This document shows, piece by piece, positions 52,425 to 60,915 of a DNA stretch of 64,000 nucleotides; the stretch's first letter is position 1; the number at the start of each line of letters is the position of its first letter. A program made the position numbers and the translations under genes. The notes beneath the pieces were generated by a model that saw nothing but the letters and a program-made list of their open reading frames with translations, did no database searches and was not told the DNA's origin. Source of the DNA: Kribbella steppae (GTDB lineage: Bacteria > Actinomycetota > Actinomycetes > Propionibacteriales > Kribbellaceae); assembly GCF_004342025.1 (NCBI RefSeq), contig NZ_SLWN01000013.1, positions 124,001 to 188,000 on the forward strand, given 5' to 3'.

Positions 52425-52721
52425 GTGTGGACGCTCGCGCTGCGCGGTGGCGCGGGTGTCGCGGTGGTCGCGGCGGAGTGGTGCGACGCGTTCGGCGTCG
52501 TCACCCGCGGGCGGGTGCAGCTGGAGCTGCGCGACGGCGAGCCCGGGCCGGTCCTCCGACGCGACGCCGGGTTCTGGCTCCGCGGCACCGGCGTCCGCGC
52601 TCTGCGGAACCCTGGCCGTCGCACGGCGAGGGTGCGCATCGTCACCCCCAGCGCCAGGACCGTCATATGCCAGTCAACACACCCCGTACGCCAGTTACCG
52701 AATGATGGAGGAACGACATGA
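52425..52721 (+). CDS. Small cupin-like protein
   Basis: A GTG at 52425, five bases after the sigma stop, opens 98 codons. Its TGA overlaps the ATG of the next gene (ATGA). Beta-strands with a cupin-like profile are visible: AAEWCDAFGVVTRGRVQLEL, then RRDAGFWLRGTGVRALRNPG. The usual metal-binding His residues are not evident, so it may bind a ligand without metal. The exact packing between sigma and DUF6069 genes is the best evidence that it is real. Confidence 0.65.
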   Translation: MWTLALRGGAGVAVVAAEWCDAFGVVTRGRVQLELRDGEPGPVLRRDAGFWLRGTGVRALRNPGRRTARVRIVTPSARTVICQSTHPVRQLPNDGGTT

Positions 52722-53173
52722 ACACCATGGATGACACCGGGGTCGTCGCAGGCCCGGCATCGGGCCAGACCAGCCACACCCACCAACTCCGCGGGCTCGC
52801 CGGCACCGGCGTCATTGCCACGCTCGCAGCGATGGCGGCCACCACCCTCGCCGCTGCGCTTGCCCAGGCCGTTGGCGTCGACTTCGAGGTCCCCGATGGT
52901 GGCGAGACGATCCCGTTGTCCGGGTTCGCCGTGGTGACCGGCTTCTTCTCGGTCGTGGGCCTCCTCATTGCCGTCGCTCTTCTTCGTTGGAGCGCTCGCC
53001 CCGCCAAGCGATTCGTGTGGACGGCAGTGTCGCTGACCGCGATCTCGTTGGTCCCGCCCCTCCTCGCCGGGGCAAACACCGCCACCACCGCCGCCCTCCT
53101 CGGGCTACACGTCGTCGCTGCGACGGTGATGATCCCCATCCTGGCCCGGAGCCTCCGCACCCGGAACGATTGA
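52718..53173 (+). CDS. DUF6069-type membrane protein
   Basis: The 151-residue protein has four hydrophobic helices (GTGVIATLAAMAATTLAAAL, GFAVVTGFFSVVGLLIAVAL, WTAVSLTAISLVPPLLAGA, LLGLHVVAATVMIPILAR) after a polar N-terminus. The second helix follows VDFEVPDGGETIPLSG, as in DUF6069. A ribosome-binding site (GGAGG) lies nine bases upstream and the start overlaps the cupin-like stop. Function is unknown. It ends the sigma-cupin operon. Confidence 0.8.
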   Translation: MNTMDDTGVVAGPASGQTSHTHQLRGLAGTGVIATLAAMAATTLAAALAQAVGVDFEVPDGGETIPLSGFAVVTGFFSVVGLLIAVALLRWSARPAKRFVWTAVSLTAISLVPPLLAGANTATTAALLGLHVVAATVMIPILARSLRTRND

Positions 53174-53597
53174 CGATCCCGCAACGGGACAACGCGCGGC
53201 GCAGTGCGCGAGCACACTGACGTGGCCCCTGCCACCCTCGATTCCAGGTTCCTTTCTTGGTCAATTCGAAAGCTGAGTCGCGTGTGCGAATAGGCACAGG
53301 GCACCTTGCGGGACGAAGACCAAGCGCCATCCGCTTCGGTTGGAGCGCACCGGGTAGGCCGGTCGCGTTCACCCTGGCCGACCCCGCCGTCGCGCGCCGC
53401 CCACGTGGACACGGCTCCCTGAGCGGCGGATTGAGCCGGGATCTGACCCTCTCTCGGATCGACGTCAGGCTCAAGCCGCGCCAGAGCGTCGCACCCACCG
53501 CTGCTCCTGGTGCCGCCACACTGAGAGCCGAGAGTGCGACCGCGCAACAACGCCGGAACGGCGCGGACAGTACGTACACACTGCCAGGGCAGCTCGG
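53174..53597. other. Gap without a convincing gene
   Basis: About 420 bases between convergent genes. A plus-strand frame runs through it into the helicase gene, but its product is Arg/Ala-rich with no known motif and no good ribosome-binding site. I see no recognised element. Confidence 0.45.
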
Positions 53598-56150
53598 TCA
53601 CTGGCGAGGTTTTAGTCGCTTGGTCGGGATGGCAGTGAGTGGATCTTCCGGCCACGGATGGCGGGGGTAGCGGGCTCGCAGGTCGGCTCGGACCTGGGGA
53701 TAGCCCTGCTTCCAGAAAGAGGCGAGGTCGCTCGTGATCGCGACCGGGCGCCGTGCGGGCGACAGTAGGTGGAGAACGACTGGGACACGACCGTCCGCGA
53801 CGGCTGGAGTGGCAGTCCAGCCGAATACCTCCTGCAGCTTCACGGCGAGGACCGGGGGCTCGGCACCGTTGTACGCGAGTCGCACCTCGGAACCCGATGG
53901 GACCCGGAGCCGTTCCGGTGCGAGTTCGCCGAACCGGGTTGCTGCGGGCCATGGCAGTAGTCGCCGGAGCGCCGAAGCCACGTCGATGTGGGCAAGATCG
54001 CGCGAGCCTCGCACCGAGGCGAGTTCGGTACCCAGCCATTCGTCGAGATCGGCCAGGAGTGTCTCGTCGTCGACCGCAGGCCACGGGGCTCCGAGGTGGG
54101 CGTGGCAGAACGCGAGCCGCTCTCGCAAGGCGAGAGCGGCCTCCGACCAGCTCAGTACGGACAGACCGCTGCGCCGGATGCCGTCGCGGACGGCCGCTTG
54201 GACGAGCAGCCGGTCGGGCTTTGCCAGCGGGACGTCGTTGAGCACGATCGCGCCGAGTGCCTCGACGCGCCGCGTCACGATCCGGCCGTCTTCCCAGCGG
54301 ATCTGGTCGGTGGTCGAGACGAGGTCGCCTGCGATGTCTCGCGCGGTCTGCTCATCGATCGGCGCCGCGGAACGGATCCTGGCGTCGGCGCGACCGGGTG
54401 CCCGGTCAGCAACCGCGATCGCCAGCCATGTCGTGGTCCGCAACGGCGATTGCGGATCCAGCGCAGCACCTGTACCACCAGACATCTGGTACGTCGCCGA
54501 GTCGACCCCCCGGACCCGCGCAATCCGATCCGGATACGCCAGTCCCACCACAACCCCCACCGCAAGATCATCCGGTACTGCGCGCGTCCCCCGACCAGCC
54601 GGCCCACCGACCGCCGGCCGCACTCCAGCTCCACCCAACGGGTCGCCGGTCATCGTGCCTCGGCCGAGACGCTTTGTTTCTTCTCGCCAGCGGGCCGTGG
54701 CTCCGCGGTCCTCGCCCCGGCGGAGGGCTCGCCAGCGGGCCGGTAGATCATCGCCGAAGTCGCGGCCGGAGTCGTCCGAAAGCATCGCGACGACCTCGAG
54801 TGCCCGGTCGGCGCCGACCCGCGGCGTCCCGTCCAGCAACGCACGAGCCAACCGAGGATGCGCCCCGATCGCCGCCATCCGCCGTCCCCGCTCGGTGATC
54901 CGGCCGCCCTCGTCAAGGGCATCGAGGCGGCGCAGCAAGTCGGTGGCCGCGGTCATCGCCACCACCGGCGGCGCCTCGAGCAAGGTCAGACCGTCACCAG
55001 CAGGCGCACCCCACGCCGCGAGGTCGAGGGCGAAGGCCGCCAGATCGGCGATCGCGATCTCCGGCGCCGCGTGATCGTCGAGATGCGAGTGGTCGGTGGC
55101 AGACCAGCACCGATAGACCCGGCCAGGCGCCTCCCGCCCGGCGCGACCCGCTCGCTGGTCGGCCGACGATCTCGAAACCCGGCAAGTAACCAACGCACCG
55201 AGGCCACGGGATTGATCGGTCCGCGGCTCCCGGGCAAGACCCGAGTCGACCACAACCCTGACCCCGGGCACAGTCAGCGAACTCTCCGCGACCGACGTCG
55301 TGACCACGATCCGACGAGTGGCGGCCGACGCCAACGCGCGATCCTGTTCAGCCCTGGACTGGCGACCGAACAACGGCAGGACATTATGACCGGCCAACCG
55401 GCGAGTCACACCGTTGATCTCGGCTTCCCCCGGGACGAACACGAGGATGTCGCCGTCGTTCTCGGTCAGTGCACGCTGGACGACGGCCGCGACGTGATCC
55501 AGTAGGCGCGGGTCGACCCGCCCACCGGGAAGCAGCGGCACGGGGACCGGTGGTGGGGCCCACTCGATCGCCACGTCGAACAGCGCAGCAGACGCCGTGA
55601 TCACGGGCGCCGGCGCGTCCAAGCCCAATGCGCGACTCAGCCTGGTGGTGTCCGCCGTGGCCGAGGTCGCAACGATCGCCAGGTCTTCCCGAAGATTCGC
55701 CCGGATGTCGACGCAGAACGCGAGCAGTAGATCGGCATCGAGGTGCCGCTCGTGGCACTCGTCGATCACAATCGCGGCGACCCCCGGCAGCTCCGGGTTC
55801 TGCTGCAGACGCCGTACAAGGAGCCCTGTCGTCACCACCTCGACACGGAGTCCTTTGCCGCCGCTGCGTTCACCGCGCATCGCGTAGCCGATCCGCTGCC
55901 CGAGCGGTTCGCCGACCAGCATCGCCAGCCGGGTCGCAGCCGCGCGGGTTGCCATCCTTCGCGGCTCGGCGACGATGATCGTGCCCCCGAGCGCGTCGCC
56001 CAGCGCAAGCGGCAACAGCGAGGTCTTCCCCGATCCAGGCGGCGCAACCAACACCGCAGTACCGCGCGAACGCACCGCATCGACCGTGGCAGGCAGAACG
56101 GCCCGGACAGGCAGATCCGCCCCCGGCACCGACAATTCAGGCAGCAACAC
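53598..56150 (-). CDS. hrpB: ATP-dependent helicase HrpB (DEAH-type)
   Basis: The GTG at 56150 gives 850 residues, normal for HrpB. Motif I is VAPPGSGKTSLLPLALG near residue 40, motif II VIDECHERHLDADLLLAFC near 130, motif III VATSATADTTRL. The helicase C-domain contains VTTSVAESSLTVPGVRVVVD and QRAGRAGREAPGRVYRCWS. The HrpB-specific C-terminal domain ends with RYPRHPWPEDPL. It is a DExH NTP-dependent nucleic-acid helicase of poorly known role, linked to RNA in some bacteria. It stands alone, convergent to the DUF6069 gene. Confidence 0.93.
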   Translation of the reverse strand: MLLPELSVPGADLPVRAVLPATVDAVRSRGTAVLVAPPGSGKTSLLPLALGDALGGTIIVAEPRRMATRAAATRLAMLVGEPLGQRIGYAMRGERSGGKGLRVEVVTTGLLVRRLQQNPELPGVAAIVIDECHERHLDADLLLAFCVDIRANLREDLAIVATSATADTTRLSRALGLDAPAPVITASAALFDVAIEWAPPPVPVPLLPGGRVDPRLLDHVAAVVQRALTENDGDILVFVPGEAEINGVTRRLAGHNVLPLFGRQSRAEQDRALASAATRRIVVTTSVAESSLTVPGVRVVVDSGLAREPRTDQSRGLGALVTCRVSRSSADQRAGRAGREAPGRVYRCWSATDHSHLDDHAAPEIAIADLAAFALDLAAWGAPAGDGLTLLEAPPVVAMTAATDLLRRLDALDEGGRITERGRRMAAIGAHPRLARALLDGTPRVGADRALEVVAMLSDDSGRDFGDDLPARWRALRRGEDRGATARWREETKRLGRGTMTGDPLGGAGVRPAVGGPAGRGTRAVPDDLAVGVVVGLAYPDRIARVRGVDSATYQMSGGTGAALDPQSPLRTTTWLAIAVADRAPGRADARIRSAAPIDEQTARDIAGDLVSTTDQIRWEDGRIVTRRVEALGAIVLNDVPLAKPDRLLVQAAVRDGIRRSGLSVLSWSEAALALRERLAFCHAHLGAPWPAVDDETLLADLDEWLGTELASVRGSRDLAHIDVASALRRLLPWPAATRFGELAPERLRVPSGSEVRLAYNGAEPPVLAVKLQEVFGWTATPAVADGRVPVVLHLLSPARRPVAITSDLASFWKQGYPQVRADLRARYPRHPWPEDPLTAIPTKRLKPRQ

Positions 56151-56303
56151 GCCCCGACGCTAACCGACCACCACCGCAGACCCCCTCGACAACCCGGTCC
56201 ACAGCCCCATGAACAACCCATTCTGCCGAGAGGTCCTGTACTGGCGAACGCCGCTGGGCGACTCGCTCGTCGCATCCGATCGCCGACGAGTGACCGCAGC
56301 TGG

Positions 56304-57008
56304 TCAGCGTGGTGGGCGGAGTACTGCGAACGGGTCCGTGACGGTCAGCTCGCGGGCCACGAACGTGTAGACGGTCGCGGGACGGCCGCCGCTCTGGCCG
56401 GGGCTGGCTCGCCGCTCGGTCGGGTCGATCACGTGCCGCCGGGTCAGGACGCGGGTGAGGTTGGTGGCGCCGAGCTCATAGCCCAGTGCGGCGCCGAACA
56501 GGTCACGCAGCTCGGCAATGGTGAACTCCAAGGGAGCCAGCGCGAACCCGATGTTCGTGTACGACAGTTTCGCGCGCAGACGCCCGACCGCGGCATCGAT
56601 GAAGTAGTGATGGTCGAACGCGGTCCGCGGCAGGTCGTCGATCGGGTGCCAGAGCGTGTCGGACGGAAGCTCCGGCCGTACGTCGGACGGAACCAGGCCG
56701 AGATAGCCCGTTGCCAGCACGCGGGCCCGCGGATCACGATCGATCGCACTGTGGGTGGCCAACTGTTCCAGGTGCGCGACGTCGCGGACGTCGACCTTCG
56801 TCGCGAGGTGCCCGGTGATGGCCTCCCGGAGCCGCTCTACAGGCTCGACCCCGCCGCCGGGAAGAGCCCAGCGGCCACGGTGCGGACTCCGTGCGCGTTT
56901 CCAGAGCAGGACGCACAACCTGCCGTCGCGGACGGACAGGACCACGGCGAGCACTTCGTGCGGATAACTGGGGAAGTTAACCGGATCACCTTTCTTGGCT
57001 GCGGGCAC
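56304..57008 (-). CDS. nrtR: NrtR-type Nudix-related repressor of NAD synthesis
   Basis: A GTG at 57008 gives 234 residues; a start further upstream would run through the operator. The N-terminal Nudix-like domain has RGRWALPGGGVEPVERLREA, but the Nudix-box glutamates of REXXEE are replaced (REAITGHLATK), so it is unlikely to hydrolyse. A winged helix-turn-helix C-domain follows (TIAELRDLFGAALGYELGAT, then SGGRPATVYTF). This is the NrtR architecture, where ADP-ribose binding releases the repressor from nad operators. The gene is divergent from nadC, with a 23-bp operator-like palindrome between them. Confidence 0.88.
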   Translation of the reverse strand: MPAAKKGDPVNFPSYPHEVLAVVLSVRDGRLCVLLWKRARSPHRGRWALPGGGVEPVERLREAITGHLATKVDVRDVAHLEQLATHSAIDRDPRARVLATGYLGLVPSDVRPELPSDTLWHPIDDLPRTAFDHHYFIDAAVGRLRAKLSYTNIGFALAPLEFTIAELRDLFGAALGYELGATNLTRVLTRRHVIDPTERRASPGQSGGRPATVYTFVARELTVTDPFAVLRPPR

Positions 57009-57032
57009 GACGACGATGGTAGCGTGCGTGTA

Positions 57033-57055
57033 GTTATCGACTATCAGGCGAAAAC
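57033..57055. promoter_or_regulatory. Probable NrtR operator between nrtR and nadC
   Basis: A 23-base imperfect palindrome: left arm GTTATCGACT, right arm GGCGAAAAC. The reverse complement of the right side begins GTTTTCGCCT, matching the left arm at 8 of 10 positions. It lies 25 bases upstream of the repressor start and 58 bases upstream of nadC, so it can control both directions. Confidence 0.75.
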
Positions 57056-57113
57056 ATCCGAATGGTTGCGATCCACGCAGATCAGCACCACAGACAGAAG
57101 GTCGGAACAACCC

Positions 57114-57986
57114 ATGCAACTGACGACGGAGACGGTCCGGACCGCGGTGCTGGCCGCACTGGCCGAGGATCAGTCGGCAGACGACGTCACCACACGGTGG
57201 AGCGTCCCAGCGGCGCTACAAGTCGAGGCAACGATGATCGCCAAGCAGCCGGGACGCGTAGGCGGTCTGCCTGCTGTACAAGGCGTCTACGCCGCCATCG
57301 ATCCCACCGTCACGGTGCGGCCGGCTGTTGCCGATGGCGATTCGGTTCTCCCCGGACAGCCGCTGGCGTGGATCAGTGGTGCGGCGCACTCGATCATCAC
57401 CGGCGAGCGGGTGGCGCTGAACTTCGTCCAGCGGATGTCGGGCATCGCAACCCTCACGTCGGCCTTCGTAGCTGCGATCGGAGCGCGCCCGGTCCGGCTG
57501 CTCGACACCCGCAAGACCGCGCCCGGTCTCCGGGCCATGGACAAGTACGCCGTGAGTTGCGGCGGTGGAACGAACCACAGGCTCGACCTGGCCGCCATGG
57601 TGCTGCTCAAGGAGAACCATCTCGCTGCGGCCGGCGGCGTCCTGGCGGCCGTTCGCCGGGTCCGAGACGGCATGACCGCGGAAGGCAGAGGTATGGCGAT
57701 CGAGGTCGAAGTCACCACTGCGGAGGAAGCCTGCGAAGCGCTCGACTGCCAGGTCGAGTGGATCCTGCTGGACAACATGTCCGCCGAGGAGATGGCCACG
57801 GTCGTCGAGCGGCGCAACACCTCCGGGTCGACATCCCAACTCGAGGCCTCCGGCACGATCACCTTGGACACCGTCGCCGACGTCGCCGCCACCGGTGTCG
57901 ATGCCGTCTCGGTCGGCGCCCTCACCCACTCCCCTGCCGCACTCGACATCAGCCTGCTCGTCACTCGCGACCACGAACTCAACTGA
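57114..57986 (+). CDS. nadC: Quinolinate phosphoribosyltransferase (nicotinate-nucleotide pyrophosphorylase)
   Basis: The ATG at 57114 gives 290 residues. Conserved NadC motifs are seen: ALAEDQSADDVTT (the family has ALxEDxGxGDxT), LNFVQRMSGIATLT, RLLDTRKTAPGLRAMDKYAV, GGTNHRLDLAAMVLLKENHL and LLDNMSAEEM. It makes nicotinate mononucleotide from quinolinate and PRPP in the cytoplasm, the last step before NadD. It precedes nadA and nadB on the same strand, whereas actinobacterial order is often nadA-nadB-nadC. It has its own operator site. Confidence 0.95.
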   Translation: MQLTTETVRTAVLAALAEDQSADDVTTRWSVPAALQVEATMIAKQPGRVGGLPAVQGVYAAIDPTVTVRPAVADGDSVLPGQPLAWISGAAHSIITGERVALNFVQRMSGIATLTSAFVAAIGARPVRLLDTRKTAPGLRAMDKYAVSCGGGTNHRLDLAAMVLLKENHLAAAGGVLAAVRRVRDGMTAEGRGMAIEVEVTTAEEACEALDCQVEWILLDNMSAEEMATVVERRNTSGSTSQLEASGTITLDTVADVAATGVDAVSVGALTHSPAALDISLLVTRDHELN

Positions 57987-58021
57987 GCTCCGGCACGGCG
58001 CCGGCGGCGTCGTCATCCCCA

Positions 58022-58044
58022 GTTATCGCCTATGAAGCGAAAAT
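58022..58044. promoter_or_regulatory. Second probable NrtR operator, before nadA
   Basis: GTTATCGCCT...AAGCGAAAAT is a 23-base imperfect palindrome of the same form as the site before nadC. Aligned, the two share GTTATCG, CTAT and GCGAAAA in the same spacing. It lies 21 bases upstream of the nadA GTG, so nadA has separate control even though nadC is only 79 bases away. Confidence 0.75.
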
Positions 58045-58065
58045 CTCCCGAGAGAAGGACCTGTT

Positions 58066-59040
58066 GTGACCGTTGGGACAGCAATCAGCTGGCAGGAAGA
58101 GGTACGCCGCCTGGCCCGGGAGCGAGATGCGGTGGTGCTCGCCCACAACTACCAGGAACCGGCGATCCAAGATGTCGCCGATCACGTCGGCGACTCGCTC
58201 GCGTTGTCGCGCGTCGCGGCCAGTACCGACGCGTCCACGATCGTGTTCTGTGGCGTGCATTTCATGGCGGAGACCGCCAAACTGCTCAGCCCTGACAAGA
58301 CCGTGCTGATCCCCACCGCCCGGGCCGGCTGCTCCTTGGCGGACACCATTACCGCTGACCAGTTGCGGGCCTGGAAGGCCGAGCACCCCGACGCTGCGGT
58401 TGTTGCCTATGTCAACACCAGTGCGGCCGTGAAGGCCGAGGCCGATATCTGCTGTACGTCGTCCAACGCGGTGGAGGTGGTGAACTCGATCCCGGCGGAT
58501 CAGCCGATTCTGTTTCTGCCCGACCAGTTCCTCGGGGACCATGTCAGGAGGCAGACCGGTCGGGAGAACATCGAGGTGTGGATGGGCGAGTGCCACGTGC
58601 ATGCCGGCATCAGCGCGGCCGACCTGCGCACTCAAGTGGCGGCCGACCCTGCTGCCGAGGTTCTGGTCCATCCCGAGTGCGGCTGCGCGTCGTCGGCGAT
58701 CTGGCTCGCCGGCGTGGGTGATCTGCCGGCAGATCGGACCCACATCCTCTCCACCGCCGGCATGCTGGACGCCGCTCGCGACATGACCGCGAAGACCGCC
58801 CTGGTCGCGACGGAAATCGGCATGCTCCATCAACTTCGCAAGGTGAACCAGAAGACGACCTTCCTGCCGGTGAACCCGAAGGCCTCATGCCGATTCATGA
58901 AGATGATCACCCCGGACCTACTGGTGCGGTGCCTGCGTGAGGGACGCGACGAGATCCAACTGGCACCAGAGGTCGTCGAGCGTGCCCGGCGCTCGGTCGA
59001 ACGGATGGTTGCCATCGGCAAACCTGCAGGTGCTCGATGA
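58066..59040 (+). CDS. nadA: Quinolinate synthase
   Basis: The GTG at 58066 follows GAGAAGGA. The 324-residue enzyme has three repeats of the NadA fold. The [4Fe-4S] ligands are the Cys residues in TARAGCSLAD near residue 90, HPECGCASSA near 205, and PKASCRFMKM near 275. The opening VVLAHNYQEPAIQDVADHVG, the motif YVNTSAAVKAEADICCTSSN and GECHVHAGI are conserved. It condenses iminoaspartate with dihydroxyacetone phosphate to quinolinate; the cluster is oxygen-sensitive. nadB overlaps its stop by ATGA. Confidence 0.96.
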   Translation: MTVGTAISWQEEVRRLARERDAVVLAHNYQEPAIQDVADHVGDSLALSRVAASTDASTIVFCGVHFMAETAKLLSPDKTVLIPTARAGCSLADTITADQLRAWKAEHPDAAVVAYVNTSAAVKAEADICCTSSNAVEVVNSIPADQPILFLPDQFLGDHVRRQTGRENIEVWMGECHVHAGISAADLRTQVAADPAAEVLVHPECGCASSAIWLAGVGDLPADRTHILSTAGMLDAARDMTAKTALVATEIGMLHQLRKVNQKTTFLPVNPKASCRFMKMITPDLLVRCLREGRDEIQLAPEVVERARRSVERMVAIGKPAGAR

Positions 59041-60548
59041 CGCGCACCGTCGACGTCGTCGTCATCGGCGCCGGCGTGGCAGGCCTGTCAACCGCGCTCG
59101 GTCTCGCGGCGACCCGCGATGTGCTCCTGCTCAGCGCCGGCGACGGCAGCACGCCCTGGGCACAGGGCGGCGTCTCGGCCGCGTACGGCGAGGACGATCC
59201 GCTCGACCACGCGCGCGACACCGACATCGCCGGCGCAGGATTCTGCGATCTACGCAACGTTCGGGCATTGGTCGAGGAGGGACCGCAGCGACTTGCCGAA
59301 CTCATCGCTCAGGGGGCTCGCTTCGACCGTGACGACGACGGATCGCTGTCGAGAACTCTCGAGGGAGGCCACGGTCGTTCCCGGATCGTGCACGCAGGCG
59401 GTGACGCCACCGGCGCGGAGGTTCATCGCGCGCTCCGTAGCGCGCTACAGCTCACCGGCGTTCAGACGATGGACGGACGGACCATCGGCCTGATCAAGTC
59501 AGACTCCGGCCGCATCGTCGGCGTGCTCGTCGAAACCGGCACGGAGATCACCCGGATCGACGCGCGCGCCGTTGTACTGGCCACAGGCGGAGTCGGCAAC
59601 GCCTACCTGGCGAGCACCAATCCGCCGACGGTGCGCGGTGATGGCATCGCTCTGGCGCTGCGGGCCGGCGCATCTGTGGTGGACATGGAGTTCGTCCAGT
59701 TCCACCCGACCGCGCTCTTCACCGGTGAAACCGGCGGTCAGTTGCCGTTGGTCACCGAAGCCGTGCGCGGTGAAGGCGCAGTACTACGTGACATGCATGG
59801 TCGCAGGATCATGGCCGGCCGGCACCCGCGAGCCGATCTGGCCCCTCGGGACGTCGTCGCCCGGGAGGTCGAGGCAACGATGCGCCGCGACGGATCCGAC
59901 CACGTCTGGCTGGACGCCACATCCATCGCGCCCGACGTACTCCGACAGCGATTCCCGACCGTACTGGCCTCCTGCGCACGGATCGGCGTTGACCTGCTGT
60001 CCGAGCAGATCCCGGTCGCGCCCGCCGAACACTTCCTGTGCGGCGGCATCCGAACCGACCGCGACGGCGCAACCGACGTACCAGGCCTGTACGCCGTCGG
60101 CGAGGTCGCCGCAACCGGCGTACACGGGGCCAACCGGCTCGCCTCCAACAGCCTCCTGGAGGGACTGGTCTTCGGCCGGCGCGTCGCAACGGCCCTGACC
60201 CTCGATCTCCCCGCAACGGACCACGGCCACTCACACGAACTGGCACTGAACCATGATCGCGAACCGGAACGGGTTCGCGCGATCCTGACCAAGTACGCCG
60301 GTATCCGTCGCGACGGCGCAGGTCTGAACGCCGCCGCTGACGAACTCGAGCCCCTGGGCACCGGACCGCTCGCGACGGTGGCGCGATCTGTCATCGCGGC
60401 AGCGACCACACGACAAGACAGCCGCGGCTGCCACTGGCGTTCGGACTACCCGCACTCCGACGAGCGCTGGGACGAGCACATCGTCGTACGGCTCGACAAA
60501 GATGACCGCCCGACCACCCGGCAACTTCTCCACGCAACCACGCAGTGA
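59037..60548 (+). CDS. nadB: L-aspartate oxidase
   Basis: The ATG at 59037 overlaps the nadA stop. The 503-residue flavoprotein has the FAD motif VVVIGAGVAGLSTALGLA, the substrate-binding stretch TLEGGHGRSRIVHAGGDATG, EFVQFHPTALF, and the end-of-FAD motif YAVGEVAATGVHGANRLASN. The C-terminal helical domain contains SRGCHWRSDYP. It oxidises aspartate to iminoaspartate, which NadA uses at once. Coupled translation of nadA and nadB suits this unstable intermediate. Confidence 0.95.
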   Translation: MTRTVDVVVIGAGVAGLSTALGLAATRDVLLLSAGDGSTPWAQGGVSAAYGEDDPLDHARDTDIAGAGFCDLRNVRALVEEGPQRLAELIAQGARFDRDDDGSLSRTLEGGHGRSRIVHAGGDATGAEVHRALRSALQLTGVQTMDGRTIGLIKSDSGRIVGVLVETGTEITRIDARAVVLATGGVGNAYLASTNPPTVRGDGIALALRAGASVVDMEFVQFHPTALFTGETGGQLPLVTEAVRGEGAVLRDMHGRRIMAGRHPRADLAPRDVVAREVEATMRRDGSDHVWLDATSIAPDVLRQRFPTVLASCARIGVDLLSEQIPVAPAEHFLCGGIRTDRDGATDVPGLYAVGEVAATGVHGANRLASNSLLEGLVFGRRVATALTLDLPATDHGHSHELALNHDREPERVRAILTKYAGIRRDGAGLNAAADELEPLGTGPLATVARSVIAAATTRQDSRGCHWRSDYPHSDERWDEHIVVRLDKDDRPTTRQLLHATTQ

Positions 60549-60915
60549 CGGGGCACCGGCCTCCGAAATCAAGGCCGGCCCGCGTCTCCGACAGCGACGC
60601 CGAGCTCCTCCGGCAGCTCGACCGCTCGGCATCACCATCGGTACGACGCTCACGGTGAACCGCCGCCACGACGTCGCCGGCACGATCGACGTCGTCTACG
60701 ACGGCGTCCGTCGCTCTGGACCTCACGACCGCTTACGCGATGCGCGTCGTACAGACGGATCTCTGACACGAGCCCTTAGCTCAGCGCCAGCGTGTGAGCA
60801 CGCAGCGAATACGGTTGCCCGAAGCTCTTACCCAGCAGGGGTTGAGCGCGCAGAATGCGAAGCACAGGGCGTGTGGTGGGGCTGCGCGCCGGGGGAACAA
60901 AGGGTGGGGGCATCC
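60549..60915. other. Gap between nadB and the secreted dehydrogenase-like gene
   Basis: About 370 bases with no recognised gene or clear hairpin. It probably holds the promoter of the downstream gene. Confidence 0.4.

Noticed and set aside
53257..53670. 137-codon plus-strand frame before hrpB
   Set aside because: It overlaps the end of hrpB, has no ribosome-binding site or recognisable domain, and its composition is typical of non-coding GC-rich DNA.
55743..57113. Long upstream extension of the nadC frame
   Set aside because: The frame is open across nrtR and part of hrpB, but NadC homology begins at the ATG at 57114, and the extension would cross the operator.
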